A DNA stretch of 64,000 nucleotides from Rhodococcus oryzae (lineage in GTDB: Bacteria; Actinomycetota; Actinomycetes; Mycobacteriales; Mycobacteriaceae): the NCBI RefSeq assembly GCF_005049235.1, contig NZ_SUMD01000009.1, positions 124,001 to 188,000 of the forward strand, written 5' to 3'. Below the pieces are notes generated by a model. That model saw only the letters and a program-made list of their open reading frames with translations, did no database searches and was not told the DNA's origin. Of the stretch, positions 33,535-41,755 are shown piece by piece. Both the position numbers and the translations under genes were made by a program. Each line of letters begins with the position of its first letter. Within the stretch, counting starts at the first letter, position 1.

Positions 33535-34593
33535 ATGCGCCGATCGATCTTGATGACCGCTGCCGCCTGCGCGGTCGCGCTGGTGGTAGGCGCGGCGCCC
33601 ACCGCTGCCGCTCTCGCGCCGGTCACCGCCGTGAGTGATGCGAGCCTTGCTGCGGCTGCTCGACCGATCCTCGAGCGGGCACCCCACGATCAGGCCGGTG
33701 TCGCGTATATCGACTCGTCGGGAACCCGCTACGCCTACTTCGGCGCGTCGGAGGATTCCGAGTACGAGATCGGTTCCATCACAAAGACTTTCACCGCGGG
33801 GCTGTTCACGGAAGCGATTTCTCGCGGCGAGGTCCGTGAGGACACCAGGGTCGGTGAGCTTCTCCCCGTGGCCGGAACGCCCGTCGCGGACGTGATGCTG
33901 ATCGAGCTCGCGAGCCACAAGTCCGGTCTGCCTCAGTTCGCACTCACGCCCGACATGGCCGCCGGCGGGATTGCCTGGCAGCTGGAGGGGAAGAATCCCT
34001 TCACCTTCGATCGGGAAGCACTTCTGAATCAGGCACGCTGGTCACCCCTCGTCGGGCGCGGCCTCGTCGTTTCGTACTCCACGCTCGGATACGCGCTGCT
34101 CGGACAGGCCCTTGCCGCGGCCGCACACACCGACTACGCGACCCTCCTGCGCGAGCGGATGCTCGAACCGCTCGGCCTCGCACACACCTGGCTGCCGTTG
34201 ACGGCCGCCGACCTCCCGCCCGGCGTCAGCGCCGGGTTCAATGCCCAGGGCAGGCCGCAGGACCCCTGGCCCATCGGCGCCTATGCACCGGCCGGTGGAC
34301 TGCGCTCGACCCTTCCCGACATGGTCCGCTACACGTCGGCGCTGCTGGCCGGGACTGCCCCCGGTTCGAGTGCGATGACGCCTCGATGGGACAAGATCGG
34401 CGGCACGCGAGGAGGGATGTCGTGGACGGTCTTCGAGCGCGACGGTGTTGAGTACACGACGCACGCGGGCGGGACCGGCGGCTTCGAGGGCGTCATCATG
34501 ATGGACCGAGCCCGAGGCCGAGCTGTCGTCATCCAGACCAATCAGGTCGCGAACATCGAGAAGGAGGGACTCGATCTGCTGAAAGCGCTCTGA
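33535..34593 (+). CDS. Exported serine hydrolase of the beta-lactamase/PBP-like family
   Basis: 352 residues from ATG 33535 (G-rich SD upstream). Signal peptide MRRSILMTAAACAVALVVGA followed by APTAAA. The active-site SITK (Ser-x-x-Lys) is near residue 82. The second motif, normally YxN, reads YST within VVSYSTLGYALLGQAL, so the Asn is replaced. The third motif is THAGGTGGF near the C-terminus. This is the class C/DD-peptidase-like serine hydrolase fold (PF00144). It may be an esterase or peptidase; a true beta-lactamase is not indicated. Confidence 0.88.
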   Translation: MRRSILMTAAACAVALVVGAAPTAAALAPVTAVSDASLAAAARPILERAPHDQAGVAYIDSSGTRYAYFGASEDSEYEIGSITKTFTAGLFTEAISRGEVREDTRVGELLPVAGTPVADVMLIELASHKSGLPQFALTPDMAAGGIAWQLEGKNPFTFDREALLNQARWSPLVGRGLVVSYSTLGYALLGQALAAAAHTDYATLLRERMLEPLGLAHTWLPLTAADLPPGVSAGFNAQGRPQDPWPIGAYAPAGGLRSTLPDMVRYTSALLAGTAPGSSAMTPRWDKIGGTRGGMSWTVFERDGVEYTTHAGGTGGFEGVIMMDRARGRAVVIQTNQVANIEKEGLDLLKAL

Positions 34594-34864
34594 TGCCCTC
34601 GCGCGCCCGAAGCTGGTGGTGGAGATTCTCTATCGACGGGCTGGTGGTGGATGGATGGCAGCGCTGGGGTGGTTACCGTCGACGACCACAATCGGGCCGG
34701 CACATCAGCGGCGCGAAAGATCGAGGCTAAGGTGTGGCCCCAACTACGACCGCGAGGTCGAATGCCGAGGGCGACAACGTCAGTCCCCAACTGGCGATCG
34801 AACCGCCCACTCGTTTAGGGCTTCGAAGAGGACGGAATCCCTGACGAACCTGATCAAGTCGCGA

Positions 34865-35038
34865 GTGCTTCTGCGGTCATTGCTGGGCGTCCTCTCGTGC
34901 ATCTTCTTGGGGATCTCGGGCTACACCGTATTCTCTGACGCGCCAGCCGATTGGACATGGTTTTGGCCAGTGCTGCTCCTCACGGCCGCATGTGCAATCC
35001 GGCTGAGCTACCTCGATTGTCAGGGCAAGTCGACGTAG
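34865..35038 (+). CDS. Putative small two-span membrane protein
   Basis: About 57 residues from GTG 34865 (the frame is open further up, and the true start is uncertain). Two hydrophobic segments, LLGVLSCIFLGISGYTVF and WFWPVLLLTAACAIRLSYL, are separated by DAPADWT. It ends at TAG next to a hairpin. No SD is evident and the family is not recognised. The remainder of 34594-35211 has no other credible gene. Confidence 0.45.
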   Translation: MLLRSLLGVLSCIFLGISGYTVFSDAPADWTWFWPVLLLTAACAIRLSYLDCQGKST

Positions 35039-35063
35039 GCGCCGCTTCACTTCGTGACGGCGC
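35039..35063. terminator. Hairpin after the small membrane protein
   Basis: GCGCCG/CGGCGC arms with an inner TCAC/GTGA pair form a compact stem right after the TAG stop at 35038, with no T-run. It could terminate transcripts from the left. It lies between the membrane peptide and the convergent lipoprotein gene. Confidence 0.5.
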
Positions 35064-35211
35064 GGCGGGCAAGAACGTTTGTCGCGCCGTCGCGGGTGAT
35101 GACCCGCTGTTCTGATTGGCGCTGGGCCAAGTGGAAGTTGGATCGGAGGGATGCTGCTGTTCCCCGCAGCGGTGCGGCCCGCCAATCGGGATCGCTCTAC
35201 GAGGCCACGAG

Positions 35212-35775
35212 CTACTGCGCGAACCTGGCCTCGGCCTCCGGGGACACCGGGACTTGGTGCACGATCCGTTCACTGAGCGGCAACGCGTCGATCGCGGTGA
35301 TTGCGTCCCATTTGAACTCGCCGCACCGCCCGGTCGGCACCACCGGCCGCATGCCCAGGCCCCGGTCGTCGACAAGCCACACGACCGGCGGCATGGGCTG
35401 ATCCGTGAAGCACGTGCCGTCCTGCTCGGACGGTAGCGCGAACCCGGCCAGCACGGCGTCCAGGTTGCCCTGTCGGTGTTCCTCGACCCAGGACACCGCA
35501 TGGTCGGTGACGCCGGCGCCCCAGTCGCCGTTGCAGGTGATGGTGGCGGTGGGGACGAAGCCGGCCGGGATGATGGTGGGCTCGGGGACAGTGACTCCGT
35601 TGCCGATGTAGTCGAGGAGACTCTCGGCGAGGCACGTGGGCTTCGTCAGTGCCGACGCCGACGCCGACGCATCCGTGACCGGGGCCGCGGACTCCTCGGC
35701 GGCGTCGTCCGTCGCGCCGCAGCCCGATAGCAGTGTGACGGCAAGTAGTCCAGCCGACACTCTCCACTTCCCCAT
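35212..35775 (-). CDS. Putative lipoprotein
   Basis: 187 residues from ATG 35775. The signal peptide MGKWRVSAGLLAVTLLSGCG has a lipobox LLSG|C, so the mature protein should be lipid-anchored at Cys19. A Ser/Ala-rich linker (ATDDAAEESAAPVTDASASA) precedes a domain of about 140 residues with four cysteines (PTCLAES, TITCNGDWG, DGTCFTD, GRCGEF). These may form two disulfides. The family is not recognised. Confidence 0.8.
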   Translation of the reverse strand: MGKWRVSAGLLAVTLLSGCGATDDAAEESAAPVTDASASASALTKPTCLAESLLDYIGNGVTVPEPTIIPAGFVPTATITCNGDWGAGVTDHAVSWVEEHRQGNLDAVLAGFALPSEQDGTCFTDQPMPPVVWLVDDRGLGMRPVVPTGRCGEFKWDAITAIDALPLSERIVHQVPVSPEAEARFAQ

Positions 35776-36091
35776 GGGCCGCACGGTACGGCAGTGCCCA
35801 CGTGGACACCGCGAATGCGCAAAAACCGACACCTAGTTTGGCGGTGTCGCGAACCAGACTGTTGCCACGCAAGACGTACCGCCCGGCCGGCGCTGCCGGT
35901 GCGTACTGGTGAACCCAAATGGGCTGCGTGACCAAACCTGCTGCGCAGTGCATGCATCGTTTGGCACGCGACCGGTCGAGGCATTGTGTGCGAGATCGCC
36001 GAGGTGGGTGTCGTTTCTGACCAAGACGGCAGCTCCCTCCGCCCGTAGGCTCGGTCACCGGAAACTCCGCTTTCGATCTCAGGAGGAAACT
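35776..36091. other. Intergenic region without a recognisable gene
   Basis: 316 bp between the divergent lipoprotein and reductase genes. Frames on both strands are short or compositionally poor. The only clear element is the AGGAGG SD at 36081-36086 of the downstream gene. Confidence 0.5.
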
Positions 36092-36667
36092 TTGACACGT
36101 GAACTGGTCTATACGGGCTTCATGTCGCTGGACGGTGTGGTGGACTCGCCGGGCGGCAAGGAGGAGGGGCACCGCAGCGGGGGCTGGGTGATGGAGACCG
36201 AATTCGTGCCCGAGGCCTACTCGCTCAAGGGCGAAGAACTCGACGACACGACGGCACTGATGTTCGGCCGTCGCAGCTACGAGGTATTTGCCCCGATCTG
36301 GCGGGACTCCGCGGATCACGCTGCGTACAAGGAACTTCCAAAGTACGTAGTCTCGACCAGTCTCACCGACGACGCGGTGATCGAGGGATGGGGTCCGATC
36401 ACGATCCTGCGGTCGATCGACGACATCGCCGCTCTGAAGCAGAGCGATGGTGGCGCTATCTTCATTCACGGCAGCGCCGAGCTGGCCCGGCGGCTGGCGG
36501 ACGCCGATCTGATCGACCGATACAACCTGCTCGTGTTCCCGGTGCTGCTGGGGGAGGGAAAGAGTCTTTTCAGCAGGGCAGACCGGGACAAGCAGCAACT
36601 GCGCCTCAAGGAGTCCGCGACCTACTCCAACGGAGTGGCCAAGCTCGTCTACGACGTCGTGCGCTGA
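36092..36667 (+). CDS. RibD C-terminal/dihydrofolate-reductase-like protein
   Basis: 191 residues from TTG 36092, chosen for the perfect SD AGGAGG 5 nt upstream. YTGFMSLDGVVDSPGGKEEG, then TALMFGRRSYEVFAPIWRDS, KYVVSTSLTDD, IFIHGSAELARRLADADLID and VFPVLLGEGKSLF are the standard motifs of this family (PF01872), which has a DHFR-like NADPH-binding fold. Members are common in actinobacteria and mostly uncharacterised. Its 3' end overlaps the convergent AraC gene by 19 bp. Confidence 0.9.
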   Translation: MTRELVYTGFMSLDGVVDSPGGKEEGHRSGGWVMETEFVPEAYSLKGEELDDTTALMFGRRSYEVFAPIWRDSADHAAYKELPKYVVSTSLTDDAVIEGWGPITILRSIDDIAALKQSDGGAIFIHGSAELARRLADADLIDRYNLLVFPVLLGEGKSLFSRADRDKQQLRLKESATYSNGVAKLVYDVVR

Positions 36668-37368
36668 GCGGGATCGAGCGCGATCACACCGGCGCGGCCC
36701 TCGCGGAGCTGCCGTGCGGTGCGCCCGACGTACCGCCGCAGTGCGCGGGCCAGATGGGGTTCGTCGTAGTACCCGAGCTTGTCGACGACATCGCTCGGGT
36801 ACTCGCCTGCGGTCAGCAGTAGCGCGGCGGATCGGGCCCGCCCGATCTGCCGCACCGCGCCTCGGGTGAGGCCCGTCGCGGCCCGGAACCGTCGCTCGAG
36901 CGTGCGGTCGGTGGCCGCCGGACGGTGCCCGCGCAGCGCGTCCGCGACCAAAGGATCGCGGACCACAACGCCGTCTCGGACGAGCCGGTCCACGAGCGCC
37001 TCGGCGTCGTCCCGGTGCGGCGTCTCCCAGCGGGCACCAGCCAGCCAGAAGGTCCGGCTGGTCACATCCGGCAACAGGATCCCGCTGTCGACCAGGGACG
37101 GCGCGGCTACCGCGCGAAGCGACGTCCCGACCCCGAATTGGATCCCGACGAAGTTCGCGCCTTCGGGCACAGGGGCGGTGCCGCAGCGACTCTCGGGACC
37201 TGCAATGCCCGCGTGCGCCGCGCCCTCCTGCTCCCAGAACACCAGGCCCCAGGTCTCGGTCGCAACACTGGTCATCTCCGTGACCCGCTCGCTTCGGCAC
37301 GTCCACACAGAATCGATCCACAACGAATCCGACGCACGCGTCTCGAAAAGCAAGCCCACCGTCGGCAT
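36649..37368 (-). CDS. AraC-family transcriptional regulator
   Basis: 239 residues from ATG 37368. The N-terminal part (about 1-130) is a cupin-like region with EGANFVGIQFGVGTSLRAVA. The C-terminal AraC HTH includes TDRTLERRFRAATGLTRGAV, then RQIGRARSAALLLTAGEYPS and DVVDKLGYYDEPHLARALRR with YVGRTARQLR. It most resembles AraC regulators of unknown effector. It converges on the reductase gene. Confidence 0.9.
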   Translation of the reverse strand: MPTVGLLFETRASDSLWIDSVWTCRSERVTEMTSVATETWGLVFWEQEGAAHAGIAGPESRCGTAPVPEGANFVGIQFGVGTSLRAVAAPSLVDSGILLPDVTSRTFWLAGARWETPHRDDAEALVDRLVRDGVVVRDPLVADALRGHRPAATDRTLERRFRAATGLTRGAVRQIGRARSAALLLTAGEYPSDVVDKLGYYDEPHLARALRRYVGRTARQLREGRAGVIALDPAQRTTS

Positions 37369-37668
37369 CCTAATCCCGTTTTGGGAACACCCTCGTCCGG
37401 GGTGACGTCGTTGAGCGGCCCACCCTCGCACAGCAGGTTTGACCGTCTCAGATCGTCAGCCACCTATCCTGAACGATCTCCGGCACGGCCCATGCCTCAC
37501 CCGCCAGCGAGTTGCTAGCCGATACCCCGCTGACGGTTACGCCAGGAAAGCCGGGGTGAAACGGTGACGCCTCGGGCCGAAGGTGGTGATCGAGCGTACG
37601 GTATTTCTCGTTACCCCAAGGCATGCTCCCGCCTGTTCGCTGTCCAACCGCGCACGCGGCAGGACCCA
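37369..37668. other. Intergenic region without a recognisable gene
   Basis: 300 bp between the AraC start and the trpS stop. A short minus-strand frame (about 37448-37669) is open, but I recognise no family and see no SD. No clear terminator follows trpS. Confidence 0.4.
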
Positions 37669-38709
37669 TCAGTAGGTCGTTCCCATCGCGGTCCGAACCT
37701 CATCGAGTGTCTGTTGTGCGATCTCGTTCGCGCGCTGGTTTCCGATACGCAGCACGCTGGCGACGTGGCGGGCGTCCTGGGCGAGGTAGTTTCTGCGTTG
37801 CCGGTGTGGAGCGAGGAAGTCGTTGACGGTAGTGGTGGTGAGCTTCTTGAGAGCGCCAGCACCGGCGTCGCCGATCTCGTCGGCAAGGTCATGCTCGTCG
37901 CGGCCTGAGCACAACGCTGCGGTGGTCAACAGGGCGGACACCCCAGGACGGCCAGCCGGATCGAAGGTAATGCGGCGCTGCGAGTCTGTCGGCGCCTTGC
38001 GGATCACGGCCGCGGTCTCGTCGGCGGTCATCGACAGTGTGATGGCATTGCCATAGCTCTTGGACATCTTCCTGCCGTCCAGGCCCGGCACTTCGGGACT
38101 CGAGGTGAGCAGCGCTTGCGGTTCCGGGAAGACCTGGCCGTACCGGTCGTTGAAGCGCCGCGCGATCACACGCGTCATCTCGACGTGTGGGAGGTTGTCC
38201 TTTCCTACCGGGACGAGGTTGCCCTTGCAGAACAGAATGTCCGCGGCCTGATGCACTGGGTACGTGAGCAGCAGACCGCTGAGGGCTCGCCCGGACGCGG
38301 CGTGTTCGGCCTTGACGGTTGGATTGCGGTGCAACTCGGCCTCGGTGACCAGGCTCAGGAACGGCAGCACCAGTTGGTTCAGCGCTGGCACCGCGGAATG
38401 GGTGAAGATTGTCGCCCGCTGCGGGTCGATCCCAGCCGCCAGGTAGTCCAGCACCGCGCTGTACACATTGTCGCGGACCTGGCCGATGGCGTGGCGGTCG
38501 GTAATGACCTGGTAGTCCGCGAGGATGATGAAGGTGTCGACCCCGAGGTCGTGCAGGCGCACCCGTTCGGCGAGGGTGCCGAAATAGTGGCCGAGATGCA
38601 ATAGGCCGGTGGGGCGTTCACCGGTCAAGACTCGGTAACGAGTCGGGTCTTCGGCGATGTCGGCGCGCAGACGTCCGCTGCGTTCAGTGGTCGTTTCGAG
38701 GGAAGTCAA
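37669..38709 (-). CDS. trpS: Tryptophan--tRNA ligase (probably auxiliary)
   Basis: 346 residues from TTG 38709, SD AGGAG 7 nt upstream. Class I motifs: TGERPTGLLHLGHYFGTL (HIGH variant HLGH) near residue 35 and KMSKS near residue 216. The tryptophan-pocket region around FIILADYQVITDRHAIGQV fits TrpRS. It charges tRNA-Trp. The upstream leader encodes a WWW peptide with attenuator stems, as known for the auxiliary, antibiotic-resistant trpRS1 of Streptomyces coelicolor. I infer an inducible second TrpRS rather than the housekeeping one. Drug resistance cannot be judged from sequence alone. Confidence 0.92.
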   Translation of the reverse strand: MTSLETTTERSGRLRADIAEDPTRYRVLTGERPTGLLHLGHYFGTLAERVRLHDLGVDTFIILADYQVITDRHAIGQVRDNVYSAVLDYLAAGIDPQRATIFTHSAVPALNQLVLPFLSLVTEAELHRNPTVKAEHAASGRALSGLLLTYPVHQAADILFCKGNLVPVGKDNLPHVEMTRVIARRFNDRYGQVFPEPQALLTSSPEVPGLDGRKMSKSYGNAITLSMTADETAAVIRKAPTDSQRRITFDPAGRPGVSALLTTAALCSGRDEHDLADEIGDAGAGALKKLTTTTVNDFLAPHRQRRNYLAQDARHVASVLRIGNQRANEIAQQTLDEVRTAMGTTY

Positions 38710-38772
38710 CGTATGGCTCCTGGACGGTCAGGGGCTGTACGGAACCTCGAGCAAGGTCAGGATCGACTCCCG

Positions 38773-38794
38773 CGCGGGCTGCGTACAGCCCGCG
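38773..38794 (-). terminator. Attenuator (3:4) hairpin of the trpS leader
   Basis: On the transcript strand CGCGGGCTG-TACG-CAGCCCGCG forms a perfect 9-bp stem with a 4-nt loop, 63 nt before the trpS TTG. The 5' arm can instead pair with 38807-38813 (7 bp). No U-tract follows, so termination without one, or translational control, must be assumed. Confidence 0.7.
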
Positions 38795-38824
38795 GACATG
38801 GTTAGACGGGCTGCTGGAGCAGCC
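38786..38824 (-). promoter_or_regulatory. Competing leader stems (1:2 pause and 2:3 antiterminator)
   Basis: Stem 1:2 is GGCTGCT-CC-AGCAGCC (38809-38824), which starts within the last Trp codon of the leader ORF. Stem 2:3 pairs CAGCCCG (38807-38813) with CGGGCTG (38786-38792). The three stems (1:2, 2:3, 3:4) overlap exactly as in classical trp attenuators, so a ribosome stalled at Trp codons would free segment 2 to pair with 3. Confidence 0.7.
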
Positions 38825-38852
38825 ACCACCATGCCTGTCGGATCTCGATCAC
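38802..38852 (-). CDS. Trp-rich leader peptide of trpS (attenuator peptide)
   Basis: GTG 38852 to TAA 38802 encodes MIEIRQAWWWLLQQPV, with three consecutive TGG codons at codons 8-10 (38823-38831). It lies 92 nt upstream of trpS on the same strand, and its 3' half forms one side of the first leader stem. A TACGCT -10-like hexamer sits 6-7 nt before the GTG, so the leader mRNA may be leaderless. Role: ribosome stalling at low Trp-tRNA. Confidence 0.75.
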   Translation of the reverse strand: MIEIRQAWWWLLQQPV

Positions 38853-39278
38853 CCGGCCAGCGTAGCAGTCCGTCCCGTCTCGAACTCATGGCGCGCTACA
38901 AGCTCGCCATGCTCATGGAGACAAGACCTCGAGCAGTCCGTGCAGCCGCTCGGCGGGAGTATCCCAACCGAGCCAGTTCGGACCCCTGGTCCCAATTGAT
39001 TGACCGAACTAGCTCCGCAGGAGGGGTTTTCACGCGTTCGGTTAGGGCTAGGAGTACCGACTCAGCGCCCCGACCGTCGAGGGCAGGACCTTGGCAAGAG
39101 GGTGATCATCGAGCATCTCTTCTCGATACCGGCGGCGACCTGTTGACGTTGCAGCAGGACGGTCTTCAACGAATAGGTTGGCATTCGCGATTGCCCAAGC
39201 GAGGCAATCGCGGCGCTCCGCCATGCCATCGGCCAGGACACCGACCGGCGGTTCATGGCCGTGGTCCTGGCACCTTCA
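38853..39278. other. Region with trpS promoter and no clear gene
   Basis: Holds the presumed trpS leader promoter at its left edge. The rest (38900-39278) has frames that are only partly coding-like, and may include the decayed 5' portion of the pseudogene that follows. Nothing else is recognised. Confidence 0.4.
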
Positions 39279-39573
39279 TGCGAGCACTGCCCCACACCAT
39301 GCGTCATGCCGAGGCACCGGTCGGCACATGCGTCCGAGTAGAGATCGACGGCTCGGTCGGTGGCACCTGGACCGCCACTGCCACCGAGGGGCGCTGGTCC
39401 CTGGCCGAGGCCGCAACTGGGACCTCGCCGCGACTATTTGCCTGGATGCGGAGACCGCTTGTCAGCTGTGTACCCGCCGCATCATGCCCGACACCGCCCT
39501 GGCCCGCGCCCGCGTCCGTGGCGACCGTCAACTGGTCGAAGCGGCATGCCTGATCGTGTCGATCATCTACTGA
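39279..39573 (+). pseudogene. Frameshifted C-terminus of a mycothiol-dependent maleylpyruvate isomerase-like protein
   Basis: One frame reads MRALPHTMRHAEAPVGTCVR, then VEIDGSVGGTWTATATEGRW. Near 39410 the coding moves to another frame and continues DLAATICLDAETACQLCTRR, then ARARVRGDRQLVEAACLIVS and IIY. Together these match the C-terminal domain typical of MDMPI-like/DinB-superfamily proteins. The N-terminal DinB domain is absent or unrecognisable, so this is a decayed gene. Confidence 0.65.
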
Positions 39574-39689
39574 TGGCACTGCTTGCCGAATTTGGCAGGC
39601 CGACCAGTCCGGCGGCAGCCACATGCATATCCGGGCGGGCGCCGTCCTGCTGAAGGGTCGTCAAACACGTGCGTGCATGGGCGCGGCGC

Positions 39690-39785
39690 TGGATGGACTG
39701 GACGACTTGGAGGGGTGTTCACCAATAGCGGAGCATGCTGGGCTGCAAACGGATTGGATAGGTTGACCAGCCGGTGAGGCTCTCG
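39690..39785 (+). repeat. Interspersed repeat copy C (short form)
   Basis: GGATGGACTGGACGACTTGG, then GGTGTTCACC (39714-39723), AATAGCGGAGCATGCTGGGC, TGCAAACGGATTGGATAGG, TTGACCAGCCGGTGA. The element breaks off here and lacks the TCACACTT and hairpin parts. It sits between the MDMPI pseudogene and the small gene downstream of alr. Confidence 0.75.
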
Positions 39786-39865
39786 AAGGATGCTGAACGA
39801 CGTTGCGGCCTGGTGCCGCACGTGAGTGCTAGCTAGTTGTCGCGGGCCGGGAGATCGAAGGGGGG

Positions 39866-40108
39866 TCACCTATCTCCGTCCACATCCACCGGGATTAACA
39901 GAGGGTGGGGCCAAACCTCGGTCACGTGAGGCCCGCCGCCCCTGACAGAACCAGTGTCGATTGACGACAGTATTCCAAGGTCAGTTGCCATCCCGCGCAT
40001 CAGAGTTCGCGTCAGCGAGGCCACTGCCCGGGACTGAAGCTCGAGTGCCGCATCTACAGCCGCGAGCGAAAGCAGAGCGGGGCCACCGATCCACAGCGGA
40101 ATCTTCAT
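39866..40108 (-). CDS. Small hypothetical protein coupled to alr
   Basis: 80 residues from ATG 40108, which overlaps the alr stop by 4 nt (ATGA) and has an excellent SD AAAGGAGGAG. The N-terminus MKIPLWIGGPALLSLAAVDA is hydrophobic, followed by an amphipathic helix (ALELQSRAVASLTRTLMRGM) and a polar Pro-rich tail. No family is recognised. Coupled translation strongly implies a role tied to the racemase operon. Confidence 0.7.
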   Translation of the reverse strand: MKIPLWIGGPALLSLAAVDAALELQSRAVASLTRTLMRGMATDLGILSSIDTGSVRGGGPHVTEVWPHPLLIPVDVDGDR

Positions 40109-41328
40109 CGCTCCTCCTTTGGTGTGGTGGCGTGCGGCGCTGGCTCTCGTGGTGGCGTGTCCATCGGCGTCGATCCGGTGTAGGTCCGCACGATGCGGCC
40201 GCCGATCCGGGTGAGGGTCTCGTAGGCGATAGTCCCGGCGGCCTGTGCCCAGTCGGCGGCCGTGGGTTCGCCGTGGTCGCCCGGGCCGAACAGCACGACG
40301 ATGTCGCCGGGCTCGGCGGGCTCGTCGCCGATGTCGACGACGAACTGGTCCATGCACACCCGTCCTGCAATCGCGCAGCGGTGTCCGTGAACCTGCACCG
40401 AACCGGTTCCGCTCGCGGAGCGAGGCACTCCGTCCGCGTACCCGAGCGGTACCACCCCGAGCGTGGTGTCGCCGGCCGTCGCATAGGTGTGCCCATAGGA
40501 AACCGGGGTGCCCGCCGGGACCCGCTTGACCTGCGCGAGGCGTGCCCCCAGCGTCATCGCCGGGCGCAGCGCGACGGTATGTGAGCGGTGTTCGGCTGGA
40601 AGCGGATCCACGCCGTAGGTGGCGATGCCGGGACGCACCATGTCGTAATGGCTCTCCGGTAAGTGCAGCGTCGCCGCCGAGTTGGCGATGTGGCGAACGT
40701 CGGGCCGCACACCGCCGCGTGCGGCCACCTCCAGCGCCTCGTCGAACACCATGAGCTGCCGCCCGATGCTGGGTTCACCAGGTTGGTCAGCACAGGCCAG
40801 GTGTGACCAGATGCCCGCGATCCGCACCAGTCCATCGAGTTCGCGCGCTCGGGCCTGCTCGACGAGTCCGGGCCAGTCGTCGGTGGCTGCACCACCGCGT
40901 GCCATCCCGGTGTCCACCTTGAGGTGTATGTGCGCGGCACGTCCGGAAACGGTTGCTGCGTTGGCAATCTCGTTCAGCTGACCGATCGTGTGCACCGATA
41001 GGTCGACATCCTCGTCGATTGCTCGTCGGTACGGGGCGCCGGGAACTGCCAGCCAGGCGAGCACCGGTGCGGTTATACCCGCCGTGCGCAGCGCGAACGC
41101 CTCCTCCAGCACTGCCACCCCGAGCCGGGACGCGCCGCCGGTCAGGGCGGCGCGCGCGGACGGAACCAGCCCGTGGGAATAGCCGTCGGCCTTCACGACC
41201 GCCATCACCTCGGCGGTGCCTGCCCGCGCCCGCAGCGCCTCGACGTTGTTGCGGATGGCATCGAGGTCGATGATGGCGCAGGCCTGGGGCACAGCCGGGA
41301 TGTCCTGGGATCTGTGCTCTTGGAGCAT
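40105..41328 (-). CDS. alr: Alanine racemase
   Basis: 407 residues from ATG 41328 (SD AAAGG), though the frame opens 12 codons earlier. The PLP lysine lies in VMAVVKADGYSHG near residue 45, HIHLKVDTGMARGG is the second landmark, and the catalytic Tyr is in TPVSYGHTY. RVCMDQFVVDIGD closes the C-terminal domain. It interconverts L- and D-alanine. Given dadA, cycA, ridA and pucR just upstream, this copy could serve D-alanine catabolism or supply rather than only the cell wall (inference). It lies 32 bp after whiB on the same strand. Confidence 0.94.
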   Translation of the reverse strand: MLQEHRSQDIPAVPQACAIIDLDAIRNNVEALRARAGTAEVMAVVKADGYSHGLVPSARAALTGGASRLGVAVLEEAFALRTAGITAPVLAWLAVPGAPYRRAIDEDVDLSVHTIGQLNEIANAATVSGRAAHIHLKVDTGMARGGAATDDWPGLVEQARARELDGLVRIAGIWSHLACADQPGEPSIGRQLMVFDEALEVAARGGVRPDVRHIANSAATLHLPESHYDMVRPGIATYGVDPLPAEHRSHTVALRPAMTLGARLAQVKRVPAGTPVSYGHTYATAGDTTLGVVPLGYADGVPRSASGTGSVQVHGHRCAIAGRVCMDQFVVDIGDEPAEPGDIVVLFGPGDHGEPTAADWAQAAGTIAYETLTRIGGRIVRTYTGSTPMDTPPREPAPHATTPKEER

Positions 41329-41360
41329 GATTGCCTTTCGAGTTGTCAGACTGATCGCGG

Positions 41361-41699
41361 TCAACCCGACTGTTCATTGGCTGCTCTGGCGGCGGGTATT
41401 ACCGAGGAACGGCACGGTCCATACGCATCGATCGGGATCCGATTCCGGTCCCCTTCGGTAGTGCCGCCCCAGACTCCGAAGTGTTCTCGGGCGCGGAGGG
41501 CGTGGAGCCGACATGTCTGCAGGACTGGACATCGAGCGCAGACGGCCTTCGCGGCGCGTTCGCGGCGGGCCCGCGCTCCGTGTCCCTCGTCGTCGCGGGG
41601 GAAGAACAGGTTGGTGTCCATGTTTCGGCATCGTGCGCGGAGTTGCCAGTCCCATTCTTCGCTGACCGGGGCTGGGAGTTGGGGGACCGATCTGGGCAT
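41361..41699 (-). CDS. WhiB-family iron-sulfur transcription factor
   Basis: 112 residues. Four cysteines C24, C54, C57 and C63 in the WhiB C-x29-C-x2-C-x5-C pattern (ARCRNMD, AVCARCPVLQTCR) ligate a [4Fe-4S] cluster. GVWGG near residue 75 is the signature turn that contacts sigma factor. SD AGGAGG precedes the ATG by 11 nt. It lies directly upstream of alr in the same direction, so the two are likely cotranscribed. It does not closely match WhiB1-WhiB7 by eye, so I give no symbol. Confidence 0.93.
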   Translation of the reverse strand: MPRSVPQLPAPVSEEWDWQLRARCRNMDTNLFFPRDDEGHGARARRERAAKAVCARCPVLQTCRLHALRAREHFGVWGGTTEGDRNRIPIDAYGPCRSSVIPAARAANEQSG

Positions 41700-41755
41700 C
41701 GTGGTGTCGTCCTCCTGCGGTGCGGTCGTGTTCCGCCGGTCGCACCTGCTGCGCG

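Noticed and set aside
35270-37321. A 683-residue minus-strand frame across the lipoprotein, reductase and AraC genes
   Set aside because: It is antisense or out of frame to three recognisable genes and has no domain; a high-GC shadow frame.
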